NCBI GenBank assembly: GCA_024036415.1
Contig: JAMWET010000477.1
Span: 739,501 to 803,500, forward strand
DNA length: 64,000 nt
Source: Prochilodus magdalenae
Lineage: Eukaryota > Chordata > Actinopteri > Characiformes > Prochilodontidae
Direction of reading: 5' to 3'
Of this stretch, positions 12,481-24,840 are shown in pieces. Position 1 is the first letter of the stretch; every line of letters starts with the position of its first letter. Both the position numbers and the translations under genes were made by a program. A model generated the notes under the pieces. It searched no databases. It was not told where the DNA came from and saw only the letters and a list, made by a program, of their open reading frames with translations.

Positions 12481-12960
12481 TTTTTCCTGCTAATGACGTG
12501 TTATTTAGTTTTTGTAATAGTCATTAAATCTGTAGGTACGCTTACGTTGTCAGGTAAGTTAGACCTATCATGACCTGTTTTCTTATTAGATAAAAGTTAA
12601 TTGCTCTCTGTGAGGTCCCAATTTTATCATTACCTGTGACTGCACACGTGGGGGGGGAGTAATTATTACCCTGCTAATGACGTGGTAACTGCTATGTTAT
12701 GTGTTGCCTGTCATGTTAACGTTCAGAGGCAGCATGGTGTCAGTGCAGGCTCAGGGATACAGACACTTATTTAATGCACTGATAGGCTGGTTACCTGAAT
12801 CCGCTCACCTGTCACACGCAGGTAGACGTGCATTTATTAGCAGAGGCTGCAGCCTGTCAGCTCCGCTGCATTCATTAACACATCAGGAGGTGTGGGCTGT
12901 TCTGTGCAGTTGTTAACACATTCTCTGCACGCAGACCTCAGAATACACCTTTGCTGATGG
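12481..12960. promoter_or_regulatory. candidate intronic regulatory block with duplicated CCTGCTAATGACGTG
   Basis: The 15-base word CCTGCTAATGACGTG occurs at 12486-12500 and again at 12670-12684. It joins a TAAT homeodomain core to a TGACGTG bZIP/CRE-like core. The block is free of simple repeats and lies just inside the intron. Regulatory role is inference. Confidence 0.35.
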
Positions 12961-15900
12961 GCAAATAGACGGCCTTCCGTCACACATGTTGGTGTCAGAG
13001 GCCACGTTCTCTCAGGCAAACAGCTTTGGCACCAAAAGTACAGACCGTGACAGCATCTAAAACAAAACTTGCACCAGAATATTTACACACCTAACACAAT
13101 TTACTGAACATCAATACATTCAGATGGCAATCTGTGATTTGCCCACAACTGAACTTTCTTTTTTGTGTCACGTTCAATGTAAATCACTAAATATAGTGTA
13201 ACTCTTGCAATAGTGTCTTAAAGTGTACACCCATTAAGACAGGACAGAAAACATACGTACAAATCATCAGAGAGTTCCCTGGAGCACCACGGGCAGGAGC
13301 AGTTTGTATTTTTAGTTAAGTTTTAATTTGAAGTTAACTTCCTGCAGGGGAGTTATTGCACTGTGAAAGTGTTATCCAAAGAAATTCGTACTTAGAATTC
13401 ATTTGAAAGGAATCTCTCTTTATCTCTAGTAAAAGAGCAGAGCGTGTTAGACAGCATCCTCCTTACCATAATGACACATGGCACGGTTAGGCACTCTAGA
13501 GGAAGAAAAAAAATACCCTCATTCATCTCATTCACTCCTATGGAGTGGAGATAAGAACCTGCCTCTTCTCGTCTTCTCTGGTGACAAGTGACAGTTTTAT
13601 TTAGATAATAAAGATCGAGAGCTTGTGCGTAAGTGTGTCCTCCCCCGCTTCACTGTAATTTGCAAACAAAAGCCTCTCTGAGGTGCTCAGTTGTTCTGTC
13701 TTCTATGCAAGCATCCCTCTCTCCCTCGCTCCATCCCTCCAAAACAAGCTTTTATTAAGTTCCTGAGTGCGGTGGCATCTGTTCCCAGCCGTGTTTGTTC
13801 ATTAGTACACTGTAAACAGCACCAGCGACTGCAGAGCGCAGGGGAAGGCAGGTGTAGGGAGGCTTTGTACGTTTTTCGTGCCACAGAGGTGCAAGTGCTC
13901 CTTCTATCCTGATGCAGCTGTGCCGATTATAGAGGTGTGTATGTGTGAGCTCGTGTGTGACACAGGCAGCATTATTGAAGGTGCTCTGAACGTGCTGCTT
14001 TTGACAAGGCCGCAGGGACCTGGTGCCCCGAGGCATGAGCAGCCCTGCTGTCTCATTCGCAAATGAAGAGACACGCAAACAGGGCACACACCCTGACAGA
14101 TGCACCCAAACATACACTGACACACACACACAGCAGTGCACGCAGTCATGCATTAACAAAGAGGTGCGCAAACAAAGATCAGTAGGCATACAAATGTACA
14201 TTTACAAACGCAAAGACAACTGGGGATACCTGACACCTTCGCGCATTCACATCAACATTCACTAATTTTCCTGAAGGGACATCATGAAACGCAAATAGAC
14301 TGAAAATTAAGATTTGTAGCGAGCTACATTCTGTTGAATATAAACCACAGCTTGGTCTGTTTGCAGGAATGACAGGGGACTTTCACATAACCACACTAGT
14401 AAGATCTTCTAATACTTCTGTTCTTTTTGCTGCTCATTTTTAAATCTTTAAATCTTTAACCATTAACTGTCTGTCATCATTTTGAGGACATCTAGTTAAA
14501 TATAAATTAAGATAACTTAGAATATTTAAGATATACAATATTCTGAACATTTAAAGGAACAATATTAATGGCAGTCCTGCCTTGGGAATAAAGCCAAAGA
14601 CCCCTGTGTAGGTCAGCACTCACCAGCATTTTCAGGTGCTTAAACCAACTTTAAGCTAAAAGAGATTCTATGAGATTCTATATGTTCTTTTAACAATAGC
14701 TTTGAAAAGAAAACGGTCAATCCATCATTTATTATTTAAAACATGCTCTTTATGCATAGAGAGACAAACTGATCAAGCTGAATGTTAAATGTTAAATGTT
14801 AAACTTAATAAGTCCAAAGTGTTGCACATTGTTTCTTTATGATAACTAAATAGTCGCAGGTGTTTTTTGCTTAGCTATTGACCAGTGTAAATCATGCACG
14901 AAAAGCCTCAAACTTATTTGGTGTCCTCAAACTTCTTGATGGGACGTGTGTTTTGAGATCTTCTTTGTGAGAGCTTTGCTGTTTGTACTAGCATGTGCTG
15001 CTGCTGCAGCTTCCTAATGTCCCTTCTGGAAACACTTAGCAGCACAGAAATCCATTAGCACAAATAGAGGGGGAGATTCCTGCCAGAGGCACTGGGGGAA
15101 AAGGTAGTCTCTGCATGGTAGCTACTGTAATCAGCACGTACAGGGGCTTCTAAAAAGAAAAAGAAGCGATCGCTAAGTTATTCAGTGATTGATGCTTGCA
15201 ACCGCAAATGCACGATAACCCCCCGACTTTACTCACTGAGATTGCACATGCAGCACTTGATGATACATCACACTGTATTGCCCTATATTTGCTGTATTCT
15301 CAAAACATCTATTCAGGTCATGCCAGAGCTCTCTCATTTTCACCCGCAGTGAAAGGCCTGTCACAGCACTTGGCTCCGAGTGGAGGTGCGTGTGACAGTT
15401 TGACTCCAACGCTCGGAACAGGAGTGTATAAATTCCTTGGAAAAACATAAGCGCTTTCACATATGGTCAGGAGAACAGAGCAGGAAAGGACGAGCCGCTG
15501 CTGCGAACACACAGAGCCCCCACGTTTTTTTCCCTGGATGTGACTGTGTTGCCCTAAAAGCATACTCTATTGTTTCCATATTTTTTGGCGGTTAAATTCC
15601 TCATGGCATCTGGGAGGTATTATAAAGCTGCTGTTCCTGAGGACTGAGGGGTATTAAAACAGCAGAAAGGTATCAGAGGACGGCCAGAGGAATCCAAGGT
15701 TTTGTGTGTCCAACTCCGCACGTACATATCACAGTGCTAAACAACTCAGCCTGACACACATTCTAGCACTAAAAAGCCAGTTATGAACTTACAGTAAATT
15801 TAGCCCAATATTAGAAACAAATTATTTACTCAGCTGAGCCAGGTCATATTCCTCAAATCATTTCCAGTTTCATTTGCTGTTTGCTTTTTTGGAAGCAGAA

Positions 15901-18344
15901 CATAATAATATCTGCTGATGGCTGTCACATCCAAATAATGAATGCCAAATGTATATCTGTGCATTAAAACTGTTAAATGCAGTGCTAACTGGCTCCCTCC
16001 CCATGCTGATTTGTAAATGAGCTCTGAGCAGGAAGTTCCTCAAGCACATCCTGTTCTCAAATAATCGGAGTGTTAAGCTGAAACAACGCACATGTTGCAA
16101 ATTGGTGTCACACAAATATTTTAGAAAATTACATAATTTATGCATTCAGTAAGACATTATGTTTCAGATTCCACAAAACAAATTCACACATGTTCTACTG
16201 CATAATCTAAATGGCAGGCTTAGAAAACACCACTGCTGAATTGGAAAAAATCGAGTGCCACTGCTCCCAGTGATTCAAGCTTTGATGAAAAGTCTGCAAG
16301 TATGAACACCCGGGACTGTAGCGGTAGAGAGAGTAACACAATACTGCTGAACATCCTGAACTGCTGTTCCTGCGTTCAGCATGGGTTCGTGCCACATGGT
16401 CCTCGGCCTCCTGCCGCACGGAGGTAAATGATTGCATATTTATTGTTGAGGGTGAGGATCCGCAGCAGAGAAGCAGCGTGATTAACTGCTGGAAACACGA
16501 GCGTACCAGTAATCATGCCTGTTATTATCCTCGTTAATCATGTTTCCTAAAACAAAAGACGCGCTCTTATTTTTTATTTATTTATTTATTTTTAGTTTTA
16601 ATTTTACTCTGGCCTCTCACTGTATTTTAGCACATGCCTTTTTTAGATGTATTATTATTTTATTTTATTTCTTTTGCTGTCGCTGGTGACCCTGAGTATG
16701 TACCTGGCTCCAGATCCCTGTGGTTCGCTAATGTTCAGCCCAGTAGCCCCATGCGAGCAGCAGCCGCAGACAGGGAGAGTGAAGGTTAATTATATCTGAG
16801 ATGCCTCCTCCCTTTCTCACCCACAGGGGTGCAGCCAGCTGCATTGCGAACTCATAGCAAGCTGACCATCAATAGTGTGGATATGCACCTTGTCTTCTTT
16901 TAAAATGTGAACTTTTTAACACAGTTACTTTTCTATTAATTGAGCGTTCAAAGGTGGTTTAAATACCTGAAAGGTTTGAGGTCACAGCGAGGGGATAAAA
17001 TTGGTGATTTATTTTCATGGGTGCACTGTCAAAAATATCAGCACATAAATTTGCACCTATAATATTGCTTTCATCTAAAACTGATAATGTTTTCACATGA
17101 TAAGGTGCTGCAACAACAACAAAAGAAAACATTGTTTGCCCTGTATAGAAAGACTGGTGTTAAATATCCTAACTTTTGAGGGTTAGTAAGTCTGTAAAGA
17201 GTTCAGTGTTTGGAGTCTTCCCAGTCACTCCAAGGAGACTGAGGTGGCAGTAAAACACAAAAGCTGATTAATGACGTCCACCTTCATCAGCCCACTACAG
17301 TACGCTCTTTAATGTTCCAGAGCAATCTGAACATTACAGAGGTTGGAGGAGGAAAAAAAACAACACAAGAGGAAAACAAAGCACCTCCTCATCATTGGGT
17401 TAACGCGACTCTCCTTTCTTCCCCCTTTCGACTTGGCATTACAAGTCATTTAGCGGCAGGGCCGTCGCCGGCTAAAGATGATTAACGTTCCCGGGACAAG
17501 ACGCATTAGGAGCCACACTCCTCCTCCTCCGCCTCCTCTGCAGACTCAAAATGGCCTCTCAGGAGACGCCGCCTCCAGCTTTTGGGCAGAGATGAGCCTG
17601 TCAATTTGGTTTGGCTGCCACATTAGAGGCTGAAGGGGGGAGTGCAGATGAGGTTGGTGGGGAGAGAGTGAGGGATGGAGGGGAGGAGACGGCCGTGGCC
17701 TGGAACAGAGTCGTAGGGGAGAGGGAAATGAGGCAGAAAGGCTAACGCTGATAGATGAAAGGATAACTGCTCTGGCATGGTGGGTTAGAGACAGCGCAGC
17801 ACTTAAAAACTGCCCTTTCAGTGTCCATGGACAGCATGTGCTGAAAATGAAGTGACTGGATACTGAGTGAAAAAGAAAAAGTTCTGTTTGTGTGATTTCT
17901 GCTTTGGTTTAGTACTTTATACCTTAATCCTTCCCTGCATAAATGATTTCTTAAACATTTTTTGTTAGTCATAACATAAAATAGCATATATTATATATAT
18001 ATATATATATAAACACTTTTGGTTATAGTATATTTATAGAACCTATCATGATGCAAAGGGTACCTAAACATATCAGGGATCTAGTATCAAGAACCTTTTG
18101 TAGTGAGAAAAAACACTTTGTATAGTTGTCTATTAATGGTCTATGATTGAATTATAAAAAAGCCACCTGGTTAAAAGATGGATCATTAGGACTAAGGATA
18201 TGTTGCGGATTATGATTAGGGTCAGATTTAGATTCAAAAGCTGATTCAAAAAGATTTTTCGTAAATTCAATGGTAGACCACCCAAACAGTGTTACCACAT
18301 TTTGCACTAATCCAACGTAATCATGTTGCCTGTGAAAGGAGTGT

Positions 18345-18374
18345 GTATATTGTGTGTGTGTGTGTGTGTGTGTT
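18345..18374. repeat. (TG)n microsatellite
   Basis: TG run in the last intron; a short TA run precedes it at 17990-18011. Confidence 0.93.
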
Positions 18375-18518
18375 TAGTCCTTAGATGCTAGTTAGCCACC
18401 ACAGGAGAGCTTATGAGCAGTGTGAGGGTGTGGTTTCAAGGGGTGGGGATATGCTAATGAGGGTTCCGCCCACTAGAGCGCCATCGACAGCATTGTGCCC
18501 AAAATAAACAAATAGATG

Positions 18519-18824
18519 TTTATAGGTGTCTATCTGTTAAACGTATATATATCGTCGCTGTCTAAAGAAAAACAGGTATCTCCAAAATGGCAACTTTACA
18601 GGAGAGGCCAAAAACCTCATTTCATTTGAATGGGAGTCAATGGAAAAACATGTCTTTCCAAACAGTTTTGGGCCATTTCTGTTGGTCCATTCTTAATGAA
18701 ATTTCCACACAGTGTAAACATCATATCATGTGATCAAATGAGGCATAAAAGTAAAAATCAACAAAAACGGAGATACATGTTTTTCTTTGGACAGCGACGA
18801 TATATAAACACATAGATACCTAAA
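18519..18824. mobile_element. palindromic MITE with about 60-bp terminal inverted repeats
   Basis: Left arm about 18519-18583 and right arm about 18768-18824 are reverse complements over most of their length, including TATCGTCGCTGTC (left) against GACAGCGACGATA (right) and GGTATCTCC against GGAGATAC. The centre is about 185 bp with no ORF. Target duplication cannot be fixed from the flanks. The family is not assigned. Confidence 0.75.
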
Positions 18825-19629
18825 CTAGGAGTATTGCTTTACAATGTCTCTTTTTGTACTCCTTTAAAAAACTGAATACTCTTGCAATTAATATTTTACT
18901 ATTTAAAGACAATGCAGTTATATTCACACAGACACAGGTTTTTCATGCGATAACACCCAAGCGCACACACGCACACATACAAATGCAAACACGTAACCAC
19001 ACAAAGCCTAGCAAACACGGTAGCTGACAACCACAGCTAATGGATATGCCATGCTTCTCAATGCTGATGATGCTCTGGTGGCCGGCTGCCGTATGAACTC
19101 TATATGAACAGAAAGGGTCCCTCTATTATATTGAATGTATTTTTACTTCTTGCAGGAGAATGTCGGATAGGGAAGTAAATAATTAAAGAAAAGGGACCCT
19201 TTTTGACTGCAGCAACCATGGCACTGCTGGTAAGCTCTACTACACACTGTGCAATCCATTTATCAGTCACGCCTAGGCTACCATTTCAGTAACCTAACTG
19301 CCCCTTTGCATGGACCCCCATGATTTTGGACCCTTGAAACCATGTAATTTATTATTTCCTCTTAATCATTTTAAGTTCCGATTAAAAAAAAAAGTCCTGG
19401 TAACTGCTGTATGGCACTCACAAAGGCAATTAGTGTTTTTGTTTTATTTTTTTGGTTGTTGTTTTATTTCCCCATTTTCTTTTTCAAATTGAATGCAAGT
19501 GTTCAAACTGTTTCTATTTGCTGTGAAACACATTGATAATTCACAATACTAATTTTGATCCATGCTGTTTTGAGGGCCTGAGTGGACAAAGTGCTGCATG
19601 ATCAGACATTTCGTGGTGAACTTGATTTG

Positions 19630-19990
19630 GCTCAATGGCACCCTGTCTCCCCATGTGTTATGCGATATGGCACTCGGGTGAGAGAAAAGCCCATCTTTAT
19701 TAAAGCGAGGGCTACATGAACGATACGTTTATGGGCCTCGATTAGGCCACCTTCAGGCGTGAGTCAATGCACTAATGCTGTCCGAGTCAGTGCTAATACG
19801 CTATCCAGTTCCCCTCGATTATCACATTACCACGGCTCAAATCAATTGATAAACTCCCATTCAATGTGGTGGAGTATTTAATTGAGTCAATTGGATTTGA
19901 GCGTGCCGGCAGACGCGCTGACAGGGGTAAACACGTTAGCAGGTCACTATCTGAGCTAGCACCACTCACGCTCTGCTGTAACCATAAGTG
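19630..19990. promoter_or_regulatory. candidate conserved non-coding block upstream of last exon
   Basis: Repeat-free and balanced in composition, with CAATTGATAA, TTAATTGAGTCAATTG and GGCACTCGGGTG words. About 400 bp upstream of the terminal exon. Regulatory role is inference. Confidence 0.3.
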
Positions 19991-20354
19991 GAGAAGGTCC
20001 CCTTCCTTTTATTCTCTCTGTGTCTCCTATTAACCTTCTAAATAGCAGTAGGTAAATCTCTGGTGTCCTGATTTTCCGAAGGCAATGTATGATTAGGGTT
20101 TAGTTAGTAAATTATAAAGCTATTATACATAGTATTAGCATCACTGTCAGCACAGCAACCAATTAATCATTGCCAAAAACATATTGGAAGGCCAGGAAAG
20201 CATTACCATGTGGCAGGTACAGCTCATTTCACTGCCGTTGATTTGTATGCATCAAAGAGTTGAGGGCATTAAATCACAATCAGCTTTCATTTTGGCATTT
20301 TGGAGTCAAAATTGTTCTTGGAACCGTTTTGCTTTCTTTGTTTCCCCAATGCAG

Positions 20355-21126
20355 GCACAGCTCCAACATCAACCTGCACCGCAAACTGCTGACCAAAGAA
20401 CTGGACGACATCGTCCTGGACCCCCAGCTCACGCCGCTGCCCAAGGACCTCCGTGCTGAGTTTCTGGCCAAACTCTATGCAGGTGGGCACCACCACCACC
20501 ACCATCATCACCACCATCATCTGGGGCTGGAGGGGGTGGTGGGGGCTCACCGGAACATGGTCCGAACTGAAGAAGCAGGGTCTCCTGTTGGCACAGACTA
20601 CCACCATGGCGACAGTTACCGCAGCAATGACGACTACGCGGTGGTCCTGGACCTGAGCACGACTTCGAGTGTGCAGTCCAGTGGCAGCGTGCATTCCTCA
20701 CACGAGTCGGACGAGGGTAGCGATGAGGGAATCCTGCTGGACGACCTGGAGGGCAGTGAGGAAGGAGATGAGGCTGGCCAAGGTCACTTGGTGGTCAGGG
20801 ATGAGGATGGAGGGGCCAGAGAGGCAAAAGGGGAGGGTCCTGTGCCCTCTGACCCCGCCTCCTCTCCATCCCTAGTTGGGTCAGGCGGTAACGGCGGCGG
20901 TAATAACGGCATGGGCGGGGGCATCCTGTGCACGATCTGCCACAAAATGTACAGCAACAAGGGCACCCTGAGGGTCCACTACAAGACTGTCCACCTGCGG
21001 GAGATGCACAAGTGCAAAGTGCCCGGCTGCAATATGATGTTTTCCTCCGTTCGCAGCAGGAACAGGCACAGCCAGAATCCAAATCTGCACAAAAACAACA
21101 CACCCTATTCCAACATGGTTGAATAG
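20355..21126 (+). CDS. bnc2: basonuclin 2, terminal coding exon with stop
   Basis: Last coding exon: one base completing the split Arg codon, then 256 residues and a TAG stop at 21124-21126. It follows the acceptor TTTCCCCAATGCAG. It begins with HSSNINLHRKLLTKELDD, which supplies both zinc-binding His of finger 4, so this finger is split by the intron. Counting from that His: 11 consecutive His at 45-55; a VLDLSTTSS block at 97-105 in a Ser/acidic stretch that includes SDEGILLDD; a Gly/Asn linker (GGNGGGNNGMGGG); finger 5 at 192-213 (CX2CX12HX4H); finger 6 at 220-245 (CX4CX12HX6H); then a short tail ending PYSNMVE. Paired fingers with long second His spacing are the basonuclin signature. The poly-His tract is absent from the human protein as I recall it. 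Reading frame joins exon 6 exactly (phase 2). Confidence 0.97.
20488..20520 (+). repeat. in-frame poly-His tract
   Basis: Eleven consecutive His codons (CAC and CAT mixed) just after the conserved EFLAKLYAG block. Poly-His runs are associated with nuclear-speckle targeting in other nuclear proteins, but no such role is shown for Bnc2. Confidence 0.95.
20929..21090 (+). other. bnc2: basonuclin zinc-finger pair 3 (fingers 5 and 6)
   Basis: Finger 5 at 20929-20994 (CTIC ... HYKTVH) and finger 6 at 21013-21090 (CKVPGC ... RHSQNPNLH). All eight ligands are present. This is the most conserved stretch of the terminal exon compared with recalled vertebrate BNC2. Confidence 0.93.
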
Positions 21127-21651
21127 CCTACGTATCCTTTCCTGTCCGTACCCGTTTAACACACTCAGTAAAACCATAATCACATCATTCCTGCTTTAAA
21201 AAATGTGTACTGGGTGCTCCCGTAATGCCTGCCCCCCAAAAAAAACAACAGTGTTATCCCAGAAATTCTCAAAAAGGTTCTCTTTCCAACTCCGAGCAGA
21301 CTATGAATCAGCATTGTGCCCTTTTGACATTTTTCCTTCTTTGGAAGAACTTTGATCGGAGCGATTCCAAGTCGGCTCCAACTTTTACACCCCCACCCCA
21401 AATCACCCCATTCTTAATTTTCGTCCAACTCCAAAGAAGCTCCTCAGACTCTTTGTGTGTGACTGTTGCCTGCGGAAACGAAGATAATAATGAGAAAAAA
21501 ATGAGAAAAATGAGTCTCCTTGTTGTATTTGTGTAATGATAGCTTTTAAAAAGAAATCCCGTACCTAAGCATGAATGGCTTAAATTTGTAAATAATGTCC
21601 TGAGAGGCTTTTTGGTGTAAAACAATTGTATTGATGGTCGTTTGCAAACTT

Positions 21652-21679
21652 TTTCTTTCTTTCTTTCTTTCTTTCTTTC
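21652..21679. repeat. (CTTT)n microsatellite in 3' UTR
   Basis: Seven tandem CTTT units, followed by a longer T/C-rich stretch to about 21720. Confidence 0.9.
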
Positions 21680-22794
21680 ATTTTCTTTTCTTTTTTCCCT
21701 TTTTTTATTTTTTGGTTTGATTTTATGTTACAGTACAACACTTCCAGCTCAAAGTAAGTGTAGGTGAGAAGAGGTAGCATCTTACTAGCTTGAATCATTT
21801 ATATTAGCTTCGAAAACAAGAAAAAAAGAAAAAAAAAACACTTTTTAACCGAGAACAAAAAAGGAAAAAAAAAGGTGACTTGTTTTATCTACTTGTGAGA
21901 TATGCGGAGGGAGCTGGCATGCTTTCGGGCTCCTGAATACTTTTCTTTTTATCAGTTTTCTTATGTTTATAGCTTTAGTACGGAATTCGGTTTTGCACTT
22001 TGCGACTATATGAGCGGGATGTGTAATATTATTACAAGGAAAACACTTTGCAATGGTGGGTCTCCAACATGGCAGTGTTTGAGTTATTCATGGCTACGGT
22101 GCCAGGGGGACAATTACTGTATCTTGCATAAATGTGCCAGTTTTGCACAAATGTTCAGTTGAAAAAAAGTAAACATCTACAAGGACCCATGTTTGACCAG
22201 GACAAATGTAGTAATCCAGCCTATAAATGTATCTAGACAGTGTTTCTACAAATATTTTCCTCTGCAGGATTTGTGACTAAATATAACTGCCATTTCGCTG
22301 CAGAGAATAAGTATTACTGGGTCAGTTCCTGCCCGCTACAGAAGTAAACACATATGGGTTAATGGCTGTAAAGTACTATCCCCACAATTAGTTCCCAGGT
22401 TAAGTAGGCAATCTTTTTACTGCATGCGCTGTTATCATACAAGAGTTAGTGAGTGAGTGTCCCGTAATTAGTTTTGTCTCTTCAAAGTTTTATTGAAGAA
22501 TGAAAGCAGTGGCCATCTCAGAGTATTTTCTAATTGTAGGCTTTTTTTTTTTTTCTTTTTACAAAAGAGGAAAAAAATCTATGACAAAAGAAGCAGTTCC
22601 CTAATTCTGGACTGGCTCAAACACCTAAATGAAGCGAAAGTCTTTATTTTAAGCCTCGTTCCTGTACTGTGCTGTTCAGTACTCATCATTACACTGTTGA
22701 AAACAAAGGGTCCTTTGGAGCAGGAGTCACTTTTCCTCTCAGTGGATGATGAGATGTATGAGTGTGAATGAAACGTTTAAAGGTTAAAGAATGT

Positions 22795-22893
22795 CATAAA
22801 TATTAAGATCTTGCAAGGTTTTTGTTCCCTAGAACCATGCATCCAAGCCAAGGAACCCTTCAGGAACCTTTATTTTTAAGAGTGTGCAACTGT
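22795..22893. mobile_element. MITE remnant, right end
   Basis: Ends AACCTTTATTTTTAAGAGTGT, the reverse of the ACACTCTTAAAAATAAAGGTT end of a common fish MITE, and contains CTAGAACCAT and GGAACCCTTCAGGAACC. A further GGTTCTTTAAAG-type fragment lies at 23050-23165. Confidence 0.55.
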
Positions 22894-24568
22894 TCAGTTC
22901 CATCCAGAAAGAATAGAGACGATGCAGTGAATGCAGTGGGTTTAATGTGAAACACTAGAATACCTTACGAGAACTTTATAAGCAGGTTACTCACTTTGGA
23001 GTGAACTAACTTACCTAAAAGCTTCTATAAAATGATGCACTCATATACAAAAGGGGTTCTTTAAAGTGCCAAAATGAAAACAGCTCATATCAATAGCAGA
23101 ACCCTTTATTGGTGCTAAAAGGATCTTTAAAGCAGTATATATTCCAGTTCTTCAAAGAACTATGCATACTTGATTTTTCCTTTTTTGACATCACATTTGT
23201 AGACTACATCATAAATTGGCTGTAATAATTAATAGCTGACAACAATAATAAGAAAAATAAATGGCAATTTTGAAAACCCTGTGGAGGCAACTGTACCCTA
23301 ATTAGGATTTCATGCATAAAAAGAACCACATCTAAGCAGTAAGATGGGCCTTTAAGTTGTCATGCTTCTATACAGTCATATGGCTTCACTAAAGAACCCC
23401 CTTTGTTTGAAAGTGTATGCTGCAGTGTGATAGAAAGGCTGCTGTCTGTTCTGCATGCTCCAGTCTGAGGGAACATGCTCCGTTCTCCTTTACTCCTCGA
23501 TTTAAAAGACTTTGCTATGATTTGAGGAGCATGTGAGGTGGGGGCTTTTGCCGTGAGCGAGCAAAAAAAAAAAAAGAGAGAAAGAGAAGGGGAGACATGG
23601 AGCATCATTAAAAATGTGCTGCCGCACAGTACCTGGAGGCATCTGCTCAATTCCGCCACTGATCTGTCTAATAACTCACTTGTCACTTCATTACATTCAA
23701 AGACATGAATGTTGCTGACAAGTGTGTGTCACAGAGACATCCGACACCCCCTGCCCTTTTTCCTTTTACCTCCTTTTTTCCTTCGTTCTCCTCCTGTTTT
23801 CTCCCTCTCTGCCTGCAAGTCCCTGTATCCTCTCACTTTCCCCCTTTCCCTTTTCTTTTTTTTTCCTCCTGTCAGAGCCTCCACAGGGACTTTGGGCTAA
23901 TAATACACGCTTAAAGTTCACGGGACGGCCATAGCGGTGTATAAAAGGGGGTGTAATTGCCTGTTTATCCCATGCGAGTGGAAAATTGAGCATAGAAAGC
24001 CAGCCGTCTCCCAGGAGTCACACACCGACGCCCACTTCAACACACCACTCTCTCAAAGAGGACTGTGAATGTGCCACTCTGGAGACTGCTGACAGCTGTC
24101 TCTCAAACACACACACACACACACTTACTTTTACTGCTCAGAGCATGCAGCACTCACGGCGCTAACAGGCCAGCGGGATGACAGCAGCAAGAGGAGTTGT
24201 TAACCTCTGGTGATGGACGAGGCACATGGAGAGAAAGAGAGAGAGAGAGAGTGAAAGAGAGAGTGAAAGAGAGAGTTAAACAGTGAAGCTTCTCTCATTG
24301 ACACCTTGTTAAAACTTTAAAAACATTAAAGCCAAATTGATTCAGGAGGCCCAGAACCAGCTTAAATATTCACCCCCATTTTCAGGTTTAAATCAGACAT
24401 GAAAAAAAGAGGAAATAATTGTAATAAATATTGTAATATGACACTGTAAAATACCCCATATTTGGGCACCAGACAGAATAAATGAAAGTGTACAATTAAT
24501 AATAAGTTATATATCATTATGGCTGTCCCATTGTCCAGTTTAAACCTTACTAACAAGAAAAATATATA

Positions 24569-24840
24569 CAGTATTGTGCACGTTTTAGGCACCTACGAAA
24601 GACAGAATTCAAAATTATGAAGAATTTATTTGCTCAGAAAAAACTATAACACTAGGAAAACTACAAACATCTTTAATCCAAGCAGTGTTTTTTATATTTG
24701 TCAGTGTGTTAATGCAGACTTCCAAACTCTCTACGTCAGTTCTAATCTCCTTAGAAGACTTTTGTACCTTGCATCTCATATTTTATATATGTTGAAAAAG
24801 CAAGCCGCCCTTTACAGTTATGTTAAATATCACAGTGAAT
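24569..24840. mobile_element. DNA transposon remnant, one end visible
   Basis: Begins after a TA with CAGTATTGTGCACG...TTTTAGGCACC, a terminal sequence type seen in fish DNA transposons. No opposite end or transposase is recognisable; the right limit is a guess. Confidence 0.45.

Larger units (their letters stand above)
12371..20354 (+). other. bnc2: bnc2 last intron (phase 2)
   Basis: Starts GTAAGA and ends CCAATGCAG. It interrupts an Arg codon (AG|G) inside finger 4. Contents: a repeated CCTGCTAATGACGTG motif at 12486 and 12670, TA and TG microsatellites near 17.99 and 18.35 kb, a palindromic transposon-like element at 18519-18824, and several repeat-poor blocks. I see no credible additional exon. 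Confidence 0.93.

Noticed and set aside
19156..19174. possible 19-base microexon between a TTGCAG acceptor-like and a GTAAAT donor-like site
   Set aside because: It would shift the frame into exon 7 and destroy fingers 4-6; it also sits inside a small hairpin (AAAGGGTCCC ... GGGACCCTTT) and has no other support.
20260..20354. upstream extension of the terminal exon reading frame
   Set aside because: The frame is open by chance; a clean pyrimidine tract and AG acceptor at 20353-20354 and the homology place the exon start at 20355.
20287..20701. minus-strand ORFs of 90-135 codons
   Set aside because: They are antisense shadows of the terminal bnc2 exon.
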